Source of the DNA: Collybiopsis luxurians FD-317 M1
Taxonomy: Eukaryota; Basidiomycota; Agaricomycetes; Agaricales; Omphalotaceae
NCBI GenBank assembly: GCA_000827265.1
Contig: KN834822.1
Span: forward strand, 195,215 to 259,214
DNA: 64,000 bases
Direction of reading: 5' to 3'
The notes beneath the pieces were generated by a model. That model had not been told where the DNA came from. It saw only the letters and a list, made by a program, of their open reading frames with translations, and did no database searches. Position 1 is the stretch's first letter, and each line of letters starts with the position of its first letter. Both the position numbers and the translations under genes were made by a program. Below are positions 1 through 11,739 of the stretch, piece after piece.

Positions 1-2
1 GC

Positions 3-434
3 ATTCGAGGAATCAATGCTACAATTGGTGAGCGTACGGTCCACTGTGTTCTCGACAGTGGATGCAGTATTGTGGCCATGTCCGATGCTGCGTGTAACAC
101 GTTGGGCATAGCGTTTGACCCAGAACGAAAAATCCCCCTGCAAAGCGCGAACGGTTCAACCGATTGGTCTAGGGGTCTTGCAAAAGACGTACCGTTCTGT
201 TTCAGGGATGTACTCACATTTCTTCAGGTCCAGGTGGTAGATTCTCCGGCCTACAATTTCCTTTTAGGGCGCCCATTTGAGATTTTAATGCAGGCAAATG
301 TACGGAATTTCCTCTCAGGTGATCAACACCTGTCCCTCACCGACCCGAATACCCACAAAACCGTTACAATCCCGACACTCCCAAGAGATTACCCTCGATT
401 TAAAAAGGGAGAAGGTCGGGAGAGGAGGAAATGA
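3..434 (+). pseudogene. Ty3/gypsy retropepsin segment (5' end outside window)
   Basis: The frame is open from the window edge and encodes the aspartic protease of a gypsy polyprotein. The catalytic motif reads LDSGCS at about 51-68, followed by the typical second half of the fold ending in FLLGRPFEI near 262-288, then a basic tail. The frame stops with TGA at 432-434. That stop overlaps the ATG of the reverse transcriptase ORF at 431 by four bases (ATGA), so the two parts lie in different frames. In related fungal elements protease and reverse transcriptase usually share one polyprotein, so this is either a one-base shift or a translational coupling site. Gag lies outside the window. Confidence 0.8.
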
Positions 435-3400
435 AGAAGGTGTTGGTGAAGGAGTTACTCATGCCAAACCCTACTCCTTCACTCTCCGGTTTTAATGGTT
501 TGGTGGATGGGGAAGAGGTGGCGGTTGTGTTTGAGTCCAATCACACGTCGCAACATCTGTCCATCCGAGATACCCTATCCCTGTCACTGATATCCGGTTC
601 TCTGGGCATATCACCTTGCAGAGATAAAGTTAACCTTTCCTTCCTCCACGCGCACGCTTATTTTAATTATAGCGAAACTACTTACAATTCTTTTATACAG
701 TACGCCGCTATTTTGGGAAATGATCCCGTCGAAAGCACCATAGATGCTGTGTCCTATAATCATACACGATTGGGCCAGTACCTACCATCTCTACCATTTA
801 ATCTTCATCACTTACCTGCTATCCCCAATGATAATTCTCCAGTCATTCCCATTTATGCTGCGTCTAAGAAATGCTACAAACCTGTAAACCGACGAACCTA
901 CCCTGTCCCAGCAACCCTACCAGAGAAATTCCGAATTATCCGCCATTTCCCATTGGATCCTCTCGAGAGGATGCCAATGTTAAATCCAAACCCCCCTCCC
1001 TTCACTCCAACTGGCCGATACACGCAGGAACAGAAAGAATATATCAATTCTGTTCATGATCATGAATTCCTTTGGCCTGATGAAATGGTCGCTGTCCATC
1101 ATTTGATGATGCTACATGAGAGAGCATTCGCATGGACAGAACAGGAAAAGGGTCAGTTAAAACAGGAATATTTCCCACCTGTAGAAATGCCAGTGATTGA
1201 GGATGTCCCCTGGAGGGTTCCGGCGTTACCCATTCCGCCGGGGTTAATGGACCAGGTGGTGGAAATAGTACGGGAAAAGATCCGAATGGGAATTTACGAG
1301 CCTTCTAGCTCATCTTACCGGACCCGCTGGTTTGCAGTTGTAAAGAAGGACGGCAAGTCACTACAATTAGTACACGATCTCCAGCCCTTGAATGCCGTTA
1401 CAATCTGTGATTCTGTGATCCCACCTATTCTTGAACACCTAGCCGAGTCCTACACATGCAGAGCAGTCCTGGCTACACTGGACATGTACATTGGGTATGA
1501 CGAGTGCCTGCTTGCTATCACCTCCAGAGATTATACAACATTTCAAACACCCTTAGGGGCACTACGTCTTACATCCATTCCAATGGGCTGGACGAATTCG
1601 CTTCAAGTTTTTCACGGCGACATTACCTACATATTCCAACCAGAAATTCCTGAATACACTATCCCATATGTCGACGATGTAAACGTCAAAGGCCCTCCTA
1701 CCCAATATGAACTCCCTGATGGCGGTTACAAAATGATTGCCGAGAACAATGGTATACGCCACTTCATATGGGAGCATCTACAAACTCTCAACTGCATCCT
1801 CACTTGTATGACGTATGCAGGCGGCACCTTTTTGGGTAAAAAGATGCTCATTGCGGTTGCGGAAGCCGTGATTACTGGCCATCTATGCACCTATGAAGGT
1901 CAACTACCTGACCGTTCCCGAGTTGAAAAGATTATTAACTGGGGACCGCTCCTGCGCTTAACCGATGTACGAGCCTTTCTAGGCACTGTCGGACTCTGCA
2001 GAATGTTCATCGAGAACTTCTCAGGAATAGCCAAGCCACTTGTGCATCTGGCACGCAAGGATATCCCCTTCCAATTCGGCAGTGAGGAAGCCCATGCTCA
2101 GCAGGTCCTCAAAAATGCTGTCGCTACTTCTTCAGCGATTCAACCGTTAAATTATGGCAACGGGGCTGTCATCATTTTGGCAGTTGACACCTGTAACATT
2201 TGCATTGGCTTTGTCCTGATGCAACTTGATGAACGCAACCCGGTTATCCGTTACATTAATTGGTTTGGGTCTATTACTCTTACTCCACACGAGGCTTCAT
2301 ACAGCCAGGCTAAGTTGGAACTGTATGGCCTGTTCCGTGCTTTATGATCTGTTCATTTATGGATTGTTGGAGCACCTAACTTTGTCGTTGAAGTTGACAC
2401 TCTGTACATCCGAGGGATGATTAACAATCCCGATATTCAGCCAAACGCCACCGTCAATAGGTGGATAGCAGGTATCCTGTTATTTAGTTTCACAATGGTC
2501 CACGTTCTGTCTGAATGAATCGCTGCCGATGGGATGTCAAGATGAACCCCACAGCTTGACGATCCAATAGAAGACGTTGATGACTTCGAGGACTGGATTG
2601 ACCAAGCTAACGGGTTTATGCATTTCATCAATCCGTCACCATTCCAACCTTCGTCACTCAACTCAATCGCAATATTTCCCATGTTCGGAATGGAGTCAAT
2701 TGCGTCAACACCGATTTCCTCTTCACCGGATCCTGATCCTACTCCCTACAAAGTTGTCCCACATTCACACCGCGCTCAGCAAACTGACTCCCGGCTGGAC
2801 TCAGTCCATTACTATCTGGAAATGTTGGAACGTCCTCCAGATCTCTTGGATGCACAATATACTTCTTTCATACGATACTGCCTCCAATTCTTTGTGGATG
2901 AGCATAGCAGGCTCTGGCAAAAAGACTCTCAAGGCCATCATTGCGTAGTAATCCCTCAAGCCCGCTGTATTGCTATTATTCGTCAAGCACACGATAGGAT
3001 GGGACATAAGGGAGTATGGGCAACATTTGCTAGTATCAGGGAAAGGTTCTGGTGGCCAAGACTAGGCGACGACGTAAAGTGGTATGTCTGTACTTGTCAT
3101 CTGTGTCAACTCCGGCAAACTACAAAGCTGCGTATCCCTCCCGTGGTTGCAGAACCGCTGTCCTTGTTTTCAAAATGTTATATGGACATAATGGAGATGC
3201 CTAAATCAGGGGGTTTTAAATATCTCGTCCATGGTCATTGCTCCTTGTCAGCATACCCAGAGTTTCGCAAACTCTGTCGACAGACTGGGGAAGCAATTGC
3301 GACATGGATCTTTGAAGACATTCTATGCCGTTGGGGAACTCTACAGGAGATTGTGATGGACAATGGCTCTCTGTTTTTATTGGCTCTTGATATTCTTTCA

Positions 3401-4159
3401 AAACGATACGGAATCTGACATATTACTATATCAGCATACAACTCCCAAGCCGCTGGAGTGATCGAACGGAAGCATTACGACGTACGCGAGAGCCTGGTCA
3501 AGGCAGCAGATGGTAACGCAATGGCTTGGTCACCACAGGCTCATTCGGTATTCTGGGCTGAGCATGTAACTCCTCGCCGTTCGGTCAGTGTAAGCCCCTT
3601 TTACCTCGCACACGGCTTCCATCCAGTTCTCCCTCTTGATATCGAGGAAGTTTTGTATCTCCTTCCAGCGCCTCATTCCACTCTGTCCACTACGGATTTG
3701 CTAGCCCGGCATGCTCGGGAACTACAAAAATGTCTTACAGACCTCGAAAGTATGCGTAAAAAGATATACAAAAACTGTCTCGACTGGGTTCGTAAGCTCG
3801 AACTCGACCATCGCCGTTCCATCAGACAGTTCGAATTTTCTTTAGGCGACTTGGTTATTGTACAGAACACTCGCATTGAAAAGGGTTTATTGGCAAAAAA
3901 CCGTATGTGCTATATGGGACCGCTCATGGTGATTCGCCAAAATAGGGGTGGTGCCTATATAGTTGCTGAACTGGACAGAACAGTTTGGCGTTGCCCTGTC
4001 AGTGCCTTTTGGGTTCTCCCTTATTTTTCACGGTTATCTCTGCCTCTGCCCGATTTAAAAGACTTCCTCAACCTATCAACTACGGAGCTTGCGCAAATTG
4101 ATGAGTTGGAGGCAGACGACATTGATACCGATTCGCTGCCAGAAGACTTCGCTGAGTAG
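431..4159 (+). pseudogene. Ty3/gypsy reverse transcriptase-RNase H-integrase, broken by four TGA codons
   Basis: One reading frame runs the whole length and is interrupted by TGA at 2345-2347, 2516-2518, 2543-2545 and 3416-3418. The reverse transcriptase core includes motif A (TLDMYIGYDE) and the catalytic YVDD at 1667-1678. The RNase H-type region follows (AVDTCNICIGFVL, near 2180). The integrase has an H2C2 zinc-binding region (HDRMGHKG ... CHLC, about 2990-3110) and a D,D,E core with MDIM near 3183, MDNG near 3357 and the Glu in IERKH near 3464. Frame and sequence resume cleanly after each stop, so the stops look like point changes rather than indels. All four are compatible with CGA (Arg) to TGA transitions. 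The copy should be unable to move by itself. Confidence 0.9.
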
Positions 4160-4374
4160 TCATTTCTGTTCCGTTTAGTCTCTTTCATTTCAATTTTCCA
4201 TTCATATTCACTATGTTTTTCTATTTCTCATTGCATTAATTTGTTCCAAGTTGCCTCATTTCATGCTTCCACTTCAATTCACATAACTATCCAACCATGC
4301 CCAAACATTTTTCATGCCCCCTCTGGCGCCTTCCCCGCGTCCATACGCTCAATGGATGTTGTCCCTTACCATCT

Positions 4375-4920
4375 TCACTCCGTGACCGGACCCGTACCAT
4401 GCACAATCGAAGATATCGTCTGTGGGATCATTGTCCCAGTAGTTATTGATGGTCTCGATGGCATCTTGCATGGAGCCATGCGTAATGAATCTGCAGGGCC
4501 TTCAGCAACAAGAAGTGTTGCAGGATGTGATACATACCGGTTATCCCCAAAATAAACAACTACCTGAGTCTGTGCAATGCGATTGCCCTCTTCGAACATA
4601 GCAACTGGATTGGGCCTTGCACAAATATATATTTTGAGAACAGTTTTGTCCCATCCAATTGCAGAAGCTAACGCCGCACTTGGGAGATATCAAAGAAGAG
4701 TAGGGTCAAGATCGCAAATGTGGTCATACGCATCGGTAGGAAAGGCTCGTATTTGCTCAATATCCCCTGTGATACAATGCACACACTCAAGATCATTATA
4801 CAACCAGAATAGGACGGACAATTTATCTGCCTGGTCCAGGTCTTTCTCCCATGCCGAGACAGCATTCTCGTACTGTGTTAGGCGGTAGGTGAAGTTGGAT
4901 TTGGTTTCGACAGAAGGCAT
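4375..4920 (-). pseudogene. Antisense ORF between integrase and 3' LTR, one in-frame TGA
   Basis: On the minus strand an ORF starts at ATG 4920 (MPSVETKSNF) and ends at 4375. It is broken once by TGA at 4692-4690 and then continues in the same frame through WDKTVLKIYICARP and VVVYFGDNRYVSHPATL. The coding-like composition on both sides of a single stop suggests one original protein of about 180 residues. No domain is recognised. It lies opposite to the polyprotein, between its stop (4159) and the polypurine tract, the place where some LTR retrotransposons carry additional or antisense genes. The TGA is again compatible with decay of a CGA codon. It may be a gene carried by the element; a chance ORF is the alternative. 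Confidence 0.5.
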
Positions 4921-5094
4921 GATATGTCCATCTTGTGGCCGGGAATAATTGTTTTTATACATTACATTCTCTTTACACTGCCATGGCCCCTGTTTCTACC
5001 TGACGGAGTGTCTTCCCTTCTTGCTAATTTCTCTCCTATTTGCATCATCCATGTCCCTTTTTCTCTCCTTCTCTCCAGGACTTTCTTTTTCAGT

Positions 5095-5104
5095 GGAGAG
5101 GGGG
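5095..5104 (+). other. Polypurine tract of the gypsy element
   Basis: A ten-base purine run (GGAGAGGGGG) directly precedes a TGTCAC sequence, the usual arrangement of the plus-strand primer just before a 3' LTR. Confidence 0.6.
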
Positions 5105-5470
5105 TGTCACGCTCCCTGCACCCCTGTGCATGTAGCACGACAAGTTCACCACGACGGTGAACTTGGAAAATGGTTAATCCATGGTCAACGATGTTCCGAT
5201 CGATAATACTTACTGATATAGGAATTCACTTACTTAGTTTAGATACCCATACGGTTTTTCACTCAGCTGTCTTGTGCGGTTGAGTTTCACTTGGACATTC
5301 GGCTCCTGAACGTAGTATATTTATTCTGACTTACCACATATTTAATGTATGATTTTGCCTATAGAAAATTAATTAATTAACTTTTCCCTTTCCCTCTTCC
5401 TCTCTAAACCTCGGAACGCCTCATCGCACTCTATCTAGCTCCGGTTTTATCCCTCTAAACCGTGAGCAAG
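5105..5470 (+). repeat. Probable 3' LTR of the gypsy element (end not resolved)
   Basis: The LTR should begin at TGTCACGCTCC immediately after the polypurine tract. The 5' LTR is outside the window, so the 3' boundary cannot be set by comparison and the end given is only approximate. Confidence 0.45.
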
Positions 5471-5663
5471 TACAATACTCGGTCAATGTTCAAATATCGG
5501 ATTCAGCAGAAGTTAGCAAATGCCTTAAATTATTAATGGGAGCTGCACAAAGTTCCACATATGGAAATCGAACCATACACAGCTTCACTTTATGAATCAC
5601 CTCTATGTTACAAAAATAATTTCTTTTCTATTTTATTTTCATTTTCCATTGTTTCAGTTTAAT

Positions 5664-5790
5664 GATCAGATTAGGGCTCGGCACTGTACTGCATACGGGT
5701 CATAGGTTAGCCGGATTACCGTACCCGTATCGTAAAATTCAACATCAAGAACAATACGGTACAGGAACAGGTCATATACTGTCTGTATAC
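5664..5790. repeat. Half copy of a TACGGTA-rich inverted-repeat element
   Basis: The segment starts GATCAGATTAGGGCTCGGCAC and is rich in short CGTA/TACGGTA motifs. It resembles the reverse complement of the right end of the element at 6271-6462 (GATCTAGGGCTCAGCACCGT). It looks like a truncated or inverted relative. Confidence 0.35.
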
Positions 5791-6270
5791 AGTTGTACAC
5801 CTGTGAAAGGAAAAATCGTAAGGAAATGTACTATTAGTGATTGATTGGTCAAGCCATAGCCTATAAACCACTCTGTAGCAATCAAATCGCAATCACTCCC
5901 TAGTCATCTCCGAATATTTCAATTATTGTCATGTGTGCCATCCAAAGTTGTGCTTGAAATTGAACCTTTCAACTACGATTAGTTAGCGAATAGTTTCCAC
6001 CTTATAAGCAAGGAAAAGATGTGTTTATTTATCAACATTGTATTCTGTCACTATTGGTGAGACCAACACTAGGCTAGGTCAACTAGTCATTTTGAAGGCT
6101 ATGATGTAATGCAATTTTGCAAAAAAAAATTGCATTGCATTATGGGCTTCAAAGTTCACTCATTCATGTTCAAACACTGAAGGGTGACTTTATACATACT
6201 GTATGTACCTGTTTGTAAGTCCACTGGTAGCTGAGATACATTGGGTCCCCAGTCAGCAGTCGGGTGATGA

Positions 6271-6462
6271 GATCTAGACCTGGAACCAACACCATACCGT
6301 ATTACAACTGGTATGGCCGTAAACGGTATGGATGAATACAGGTATTACTGTACCTTGGCCGTACTGTACTTGATCTTAACAGGCTCTGGACGGTAAAGTC
6401 ACAGTCCTGTATCACAGTACCGTAAACTGTGCATAGACGGACACGGTGCTGAGCCCTAGATC
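6271..6462. mobile_element. MITE-like element with imperfect terminal inverted repeats
   Basis: About 192 bp bounded by GATCTAGACCTGG on the left and, as reverse complement, GATCTAGGGCTCAG on the right. The interior is rich in GTACGG/CCGTAC motifs able to fold back. There is no ORF, and no clear target-site duplication can be read. Confidence 0.4.
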
Positions 6463-8098
6463 AAATCATGTATTAACTACAGAAGGTATTCAGTAAGGTA
6501 TATGTATGTTCTTTAGTCAGTGATCATTTTCTTGCTAAGTCATTACTGTTTACAGTATTCACATCATTTTACTTACTGTTTCATTGTTTTACTTATTCTA
6601 GGGTATTTACAAGTAGAAAATAGAATACATAAATACATACCACTTTTGTACTACTTTCATGGTGTAGTCTTGAGCCTTGACCTTGTCTATTCTCCCGTAT
6701 TCTCTATGCTTTATATTCTTGGAAAGATGCCTGGCTTGATGTTATTACTGAGGGCCTTTGCTGCTAGTTGAGTACAGTTGCTGACACTCTATATCCAAAA
6801 CCTGTTAGGATGCTGAGCAAGCTGAAAATATGGAACCTTGCTTACTTGGCAGGCTCAGGCAGGAACTTCGGGAGGATAGGAGATTAGACTACTTATACCG
6901 GGGAGGTATAAGCAGTTTTTAGGAGGAAGTGCTGAGACTGGGCCTCCTGGTGTGGATCCTTCTGTTGCAGATGGAGCAGGTGCCAGTGTAGCTCCTTCAT
7001 TTCCCTGTCAGACAAACTTGTAAGTGTGACTATACAATTGTGATGAATGAGCAAGTTTCTGAATTGATTGGAAATGAAAGTACCCTTAGACACAGTAGCA
7101 GTTGAGCACCTATCATTAGCCTAGCAAAAGCTATTTCTTCACCAGGTCATTTCTTCATTGCATGTGCTCTGTAGATGCCCTCCTTCCCATGGAACACATC
7201 CATACTAATATCTAGTGCTTGTTCAAGCTGTGCCCACATCCACTTTTGCTGCATCAACACATCCCTGATAGATGCTTAATGCTGAGTGCGCTTGCTCCTC
7301 ATAAAAGATCAGTTGATTTATGACATTCTTTTTACAAATTAGTAATGTCTGAAGAACCAAAAGGGGGCCAATAAACATCTATAATCTGGACCGATTATAG
7401 TGATCATGGAGCTTATAATCATTAATGAAAATATAATTCTGGAAGATTTGGGGAGCTCTTAAGTGATGACAGCCACTTACCACTCAACCGCTCAATTAAG
7501 CAGTTTATAGAGTCAGATGTCAAATAGATAGGAGGAATTATTGGGCAGTACTTTAAGGATATAGCGCTGGGCATAGTAACTGAGGCGCTGAGACTGAAAC
7601 AACTGGCATCAGCTCATACTTCAATACATATGATATATGATGCAACCAAGCGGCAACCAGTGCCAGCAAAGCAGTTTTCCATCTAACTCCATAACCTCAA
7701 TCCCCAGTGCTCAAGTCCCCAAATTCTATATGACAGACCACTCTAAAGTTCATACGCAGGTTAAAATAATTTGTTTAGTATTATATCCTGGTGAATCTTG
7801 TCTATGTTTTGGTTTTCCTTTACTTTGCCTTTCACACATCATGATTGATTGTCAGTATACTGTATCATTTTGAGCATTTTGTAAGCCATTGGTCATGGAG
7901 TGTCTTACAGACTGAAATGTCATGCATTATCATGCATTTTAACTATTTTTACAAAAAAATCCAAATGTTGGTGGCACCTATGGGCACTTAACAATTTCTT
8001 TTGCCAAAACCTGTGCAAAATTTTTGTAAAGTTCCTGGTCCCAAGGGCATATACAAAAATAAATTTTCACATGTGTTAGTCACAGTAACACAAGAGGA
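6463..8098. other. AT-rich stretch without a supported gene
   Basis: Only short ORFs without recognisable protein features occur. No convincing exon chain, RNA gene or repeat boundary was found. Confidence 0.5.
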
Positions 8099-8286
8099 CA
8101 TCAGCAAACTTACCTACAGCCCAGATTTTCCAGAGACCCCCTAGGCAGCTTTGAAGTGCCTTGGGATCTCTGGGCATCTCTGAGTATCTCTGAGAGCACT
8201 CCAGAGATGCCCAGAGATGCCAGGGCACCTCAAAGCTGCTCAAAGCTGCCTAGGATTTGGGGGGTATAGGACTAGTTTTGCTGATG
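8099..8286. mobile_element. Foldback (palindromic) element, 188 bp
   Basis: The ends read CATCAGCAAA on the left and its exact reverse complement TTTGCTGATG on the right. Inside, CCTAGGCAGCTTTGA and repeated ATCTCTGGGCATCTCTG on the left are mirrored on the right by CAGAGATGCCCAGAGATGCC and TCAAAGCTGCCTAGG. The whole unit can form a long imperfect hairpin. There is no ORF. It fits a MITE or foldback element; a target-site duplication is not evident. Confidence 0.6.
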
Positions 8287-9032
8287 GGTATAGTATGTTG
8301 ACAGTCTGCTCATAGGAAACTAACTTTATTCCCATCCAATAGCATTTTTGAGGTCACATGAATATTCAGCATAACCTGTTGGACTTTCACTATCTAAAGC
8401 TTGTTTGAGCTTGTGCCAAATTTGTCATGGGCATCCATCTTAACATTCCTGTGCAACTTGAACATTTTTTGGCCGAAGTGCAGACCATGTAGACCACGAG
8501 AGAACAAACCTGGAAGAAAATATGCAACTTGAAATGGACAATGTATGAAATCCATATAAAATTCATCAATGTCAACTTGTTTCTAGCCAGACAAGCTTTC
8601 TGCATGGCTCAAATGGACCCTAGGAGCCAAATATGGAGGATAGCCTGATAGAATTTAACCTTGAGGATCTTTATCCCCTCTCCTCCCCCTGATATGACCG
8701 ATGCATACCACTTGGAATCTACAGGTGAATCGCAAGTGATTCATGTTTTTAAAATGTACGATTGGCCCAGGAATGCAATTCAGTGTCATTCCCGACATTT
8801 TCAATCACTTCTGAATCACTATCTGGATCCATATCTGAATTGACCCCGCCGACTGCCCCTATTGATTGAAACTTGTGTTCGGACAATTTTTTTACATGTC
8901 AGCATTGCAACATTTTACACAACAACAGAAAAAGGACCAGTACTAAGTAGAACACTATATATGGTTTTTATTTGCCATTTTATATTAGAACCTTCAAATT
9001 GACTCCAAAAATATTCATTCAAGGTAGTTTCT

Positions 9033-10341
9033 TCAAGAGCTAGGATAAACAGCCATGCCTGAAATGTGGTCTTCCCTGCGAGAGCCTTCCATGGTCTGAT
9101 TGATATGGAAAACCTCAATTACTGGAGAGCTATCCATGTTCACCAAGATGACCACTGCAATGGGATACCATGCCTACCAAATTTATTTATAAAATCTGCT
9201 GTGTTAGCATAAAAGAGTTGAGACTCACAGGAGCAAGGGTGGATATGGAACTTATGATAGCATAAGTTAGGGAAAGTGCAGCGCTACTTGCAGGTCCATA
9301 TAGACTCAGCAGAGTAAAGATGGTGTAGAGGGCCTGGATTGTGCAATATATAGCACCAGATTCAATCAGGAGCAGTAGGATATTTTGAACCCATGTTCTT
9401 CTGCGTACTGCAGCTTCAGACATGACATGATGGTGATTCCTGTACATGAATGGTGACACTTGGGGAAAGGCAGGAAGAATTTTGAAGTGCTTACCATGCC
9501 TTCCATGCAATCAATCCTCAAACAGGTTTACCCCCAGAGAAGTCACAATTGATAACAAGTCCAAGATTGTGCTGAAGTTAGATTCTATCACCTTGATCTC
9601 AATATCATCCAAAATGCAATCCGCAATATTGACTCCTATATAGTATGATGTCAGTGAAGTTGCCATCTCTGGCTGTGTTTAACACACCAGCATTCATAAT
9701 CATGAGAAGTGTAAGTGCAATTTTCCAACGCCTTTCCTGCTGAAATAAAATACAGGCCCTCCAAACCACAATGAAATCACTCAAAAGTGCCTGGGTAGCA
9801 GAATAGAATCATTGCAGGATAAATGAATGTAACAAACTCACTGGGACTGTAAAAAACCAGCCTTCTAAATAGTCCAATGGCAAGGTTTTCTGGTCTGCTA
9901 TCTGGGCTTGAGCTTCAAGTCCTCCTTGAACCTCTGGTTTTACTTCAACAAAGATAAGCGGTTCTTGAATGAGGGAAAATGCCTCATCAGCAAAGATAGT
10001 CCAAGTCATGGCAACAAATGACACAGTCAGGCAAACAAGAAGCAAAATTCGTGAATGGGTCCAGGATTTGACTCTAGCAATTAAATAAACATGTGAACTA
10101 AGATCATAAAACCCATTGTGGACCTTTCCTACACTAGGGTGTGAGTTGCAATGATTATTCCTAGAACAGTTATACCTAGAAGTAGTCCATTATCAACTGG
10201 TGCAATGCGGAAGGGAGGATTTTGAACGATTCCGGGGGCATACATGCCATATCCAGTTGCTGGAATTATTGTCGAAGCTATGACATTATTGTAGACTGCA
10301 GTGGCATAAGAAGCAATGATCTGGTGCTCTTCCGGTGTCAT
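9033..10341 (-). pseudogene. Serpentine (about 7-TM) membrane protein gene, Agaricomycete family, one frameshift
   Basis: Exons can be followed on the minus strand. The first starts at ATG 10341 and contains PATGYGMYAPG and hydrophobic LLGITVLGIIIAT. The next covers SRILLLVCLTVSFVAMTWT and ends at GWFFTVP with a GTGAGT donor. The following exon begins ALLSDFIVVWRACILFQ, the hallmark loop of this family. Later exons give SLGVNLF, LIAWKAW, IESGAIYCTIQALY and finally WYPIAVVILVN before the stop at 9033. Between VNLF and LIAWKAW, near 9530-9515, the frame is off by one base and runs into TGA, so the copy is probably inactive unless spliced differently. The family's function is unknown; the topology is receptor-like. 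Confidence 0.55.
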
Positions 10342-11600
10342 GAGTAAAGTGAAAGCTGGGTGTGCATCTGGTCTCCACCGACCGTTTCCTTATATCATAC
10401 CTGATGCATGGCTGGACCAATACAGAAACAGCCATCTCTAACCATCCTAACCTTATACAGTTGGGCATCTCGGACAAGCATGGAGCCCGGGTTCCAACAA
10501 TTGGAGTGCCTCGGGCCATGATACATATTCAGAATCTATTAATTCCTTCACAGGTGTATCATTGTCACTGTGTACTAACTTAATAACATGATCGCGAACA
10601 TACATTTGATCTACAAAACCTTTTATGGATGCTATCGAGAGACTCGAAACATGTCCGAAGGATATTTCCAATGAATGTGTGGAACAGGGGCCTGGGGCTA
10701 AGTTTAAAACTCTTTTGTCACCTCATCAAATTTGTAGCAATGAGACAGCAATTGCAATCAAAAATTTTAGGCTAGCCTTAACACGATTTTATGTATGTGC
10801 CTAGTCTAATCCCAATGCACAGCCTGAGTGTGCTCATACGCATCGTTCCCATCAATCTGCTCCCAATATTTATTGAGGGGCTTGAATCATATCGGAAGGA
10901 TATTTCCAGTCTATTGATGAGCCTGGGGTTAAGTTTGAACCACTTTTCACTTGACAGGTTATCACTATTTGCTCAATGATGCAGCTGAATTGACTAGGAA
11001 AACCTAGCCTAGAAATGTATTCAAGTGACTGGAACACCAGGAGTGCTATGTTATCGGTGCAGTAGAGTGTTAATCTTGGGCTCCTGCTGATAAATTTGTG
11101 CCTCTAGTGAGTCATTCATGAATTAGGATTGTGATGGATATTTGAGGCTATCATTCAATTGCCATGATACTGATCTGGTATCATCACTACTTGTCAGCTA
11201 ACTTGAGCTTTTTTGATTACTCCGCAAGGATCCAGCTCCGATACCCTTCTCCATGGAAATCAACCCTATGTAAAGACAGATTTGTTAATAGAACTCAATT
11301 TCATTTGAATGCAAAAATTCCAATTTAGTGATTACTACCTTTACACATTTAGAAGTCTGGTGCATTCTGCTTCATTTCACTAAAACTTGAACTCAGTGTC
11401 AGCTTTGAGACATTGTGCAGTCTCGGATCAACAGAGCTCAGGATTCAGCACACATGATCATTTATTATTATGGAAAATCAAAGCAGTGTATTCTCATAAA
11501 TAATCATCATTATCTGATGAACTGCCAATGATGCATGCCAACAAGTTAACATCTGATTGACTGATGATAATATTCCTGAGTTGTTCCATGATTTCCCCCT
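10342..11600. other. Gene-free stretch with a local diverged duplication
   Basis: Two segments near 10610-10710 and 10840-10950 share GGAAGGATATTTCCA and a following CCTGGGG..AAGTTT. They look like a diverged tandem copy of about 230-bp period. No supported gene was found. Confidence 0.35.
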
Positions 11601-11739
11601 GATTCCTCACAGCTCTGGTCAACTGTCCAACAGCATCAGTCATGTTGAACAACTGTTTCCAGAGATTCTCAGAACACCTGATAGATTTTAGCCACGCTTT
11701 CTGACATAAGACTCATACTAGTACAAGTCTAAGAATTTG

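Noticed and set aside
8390..8605. Minus-strand ORF of 71 codons (CTSAKKCSSCTGM)
   Set aside because: No coherent protein features in this or neighbouring frames; possibly a transposase remnant but not supportable.
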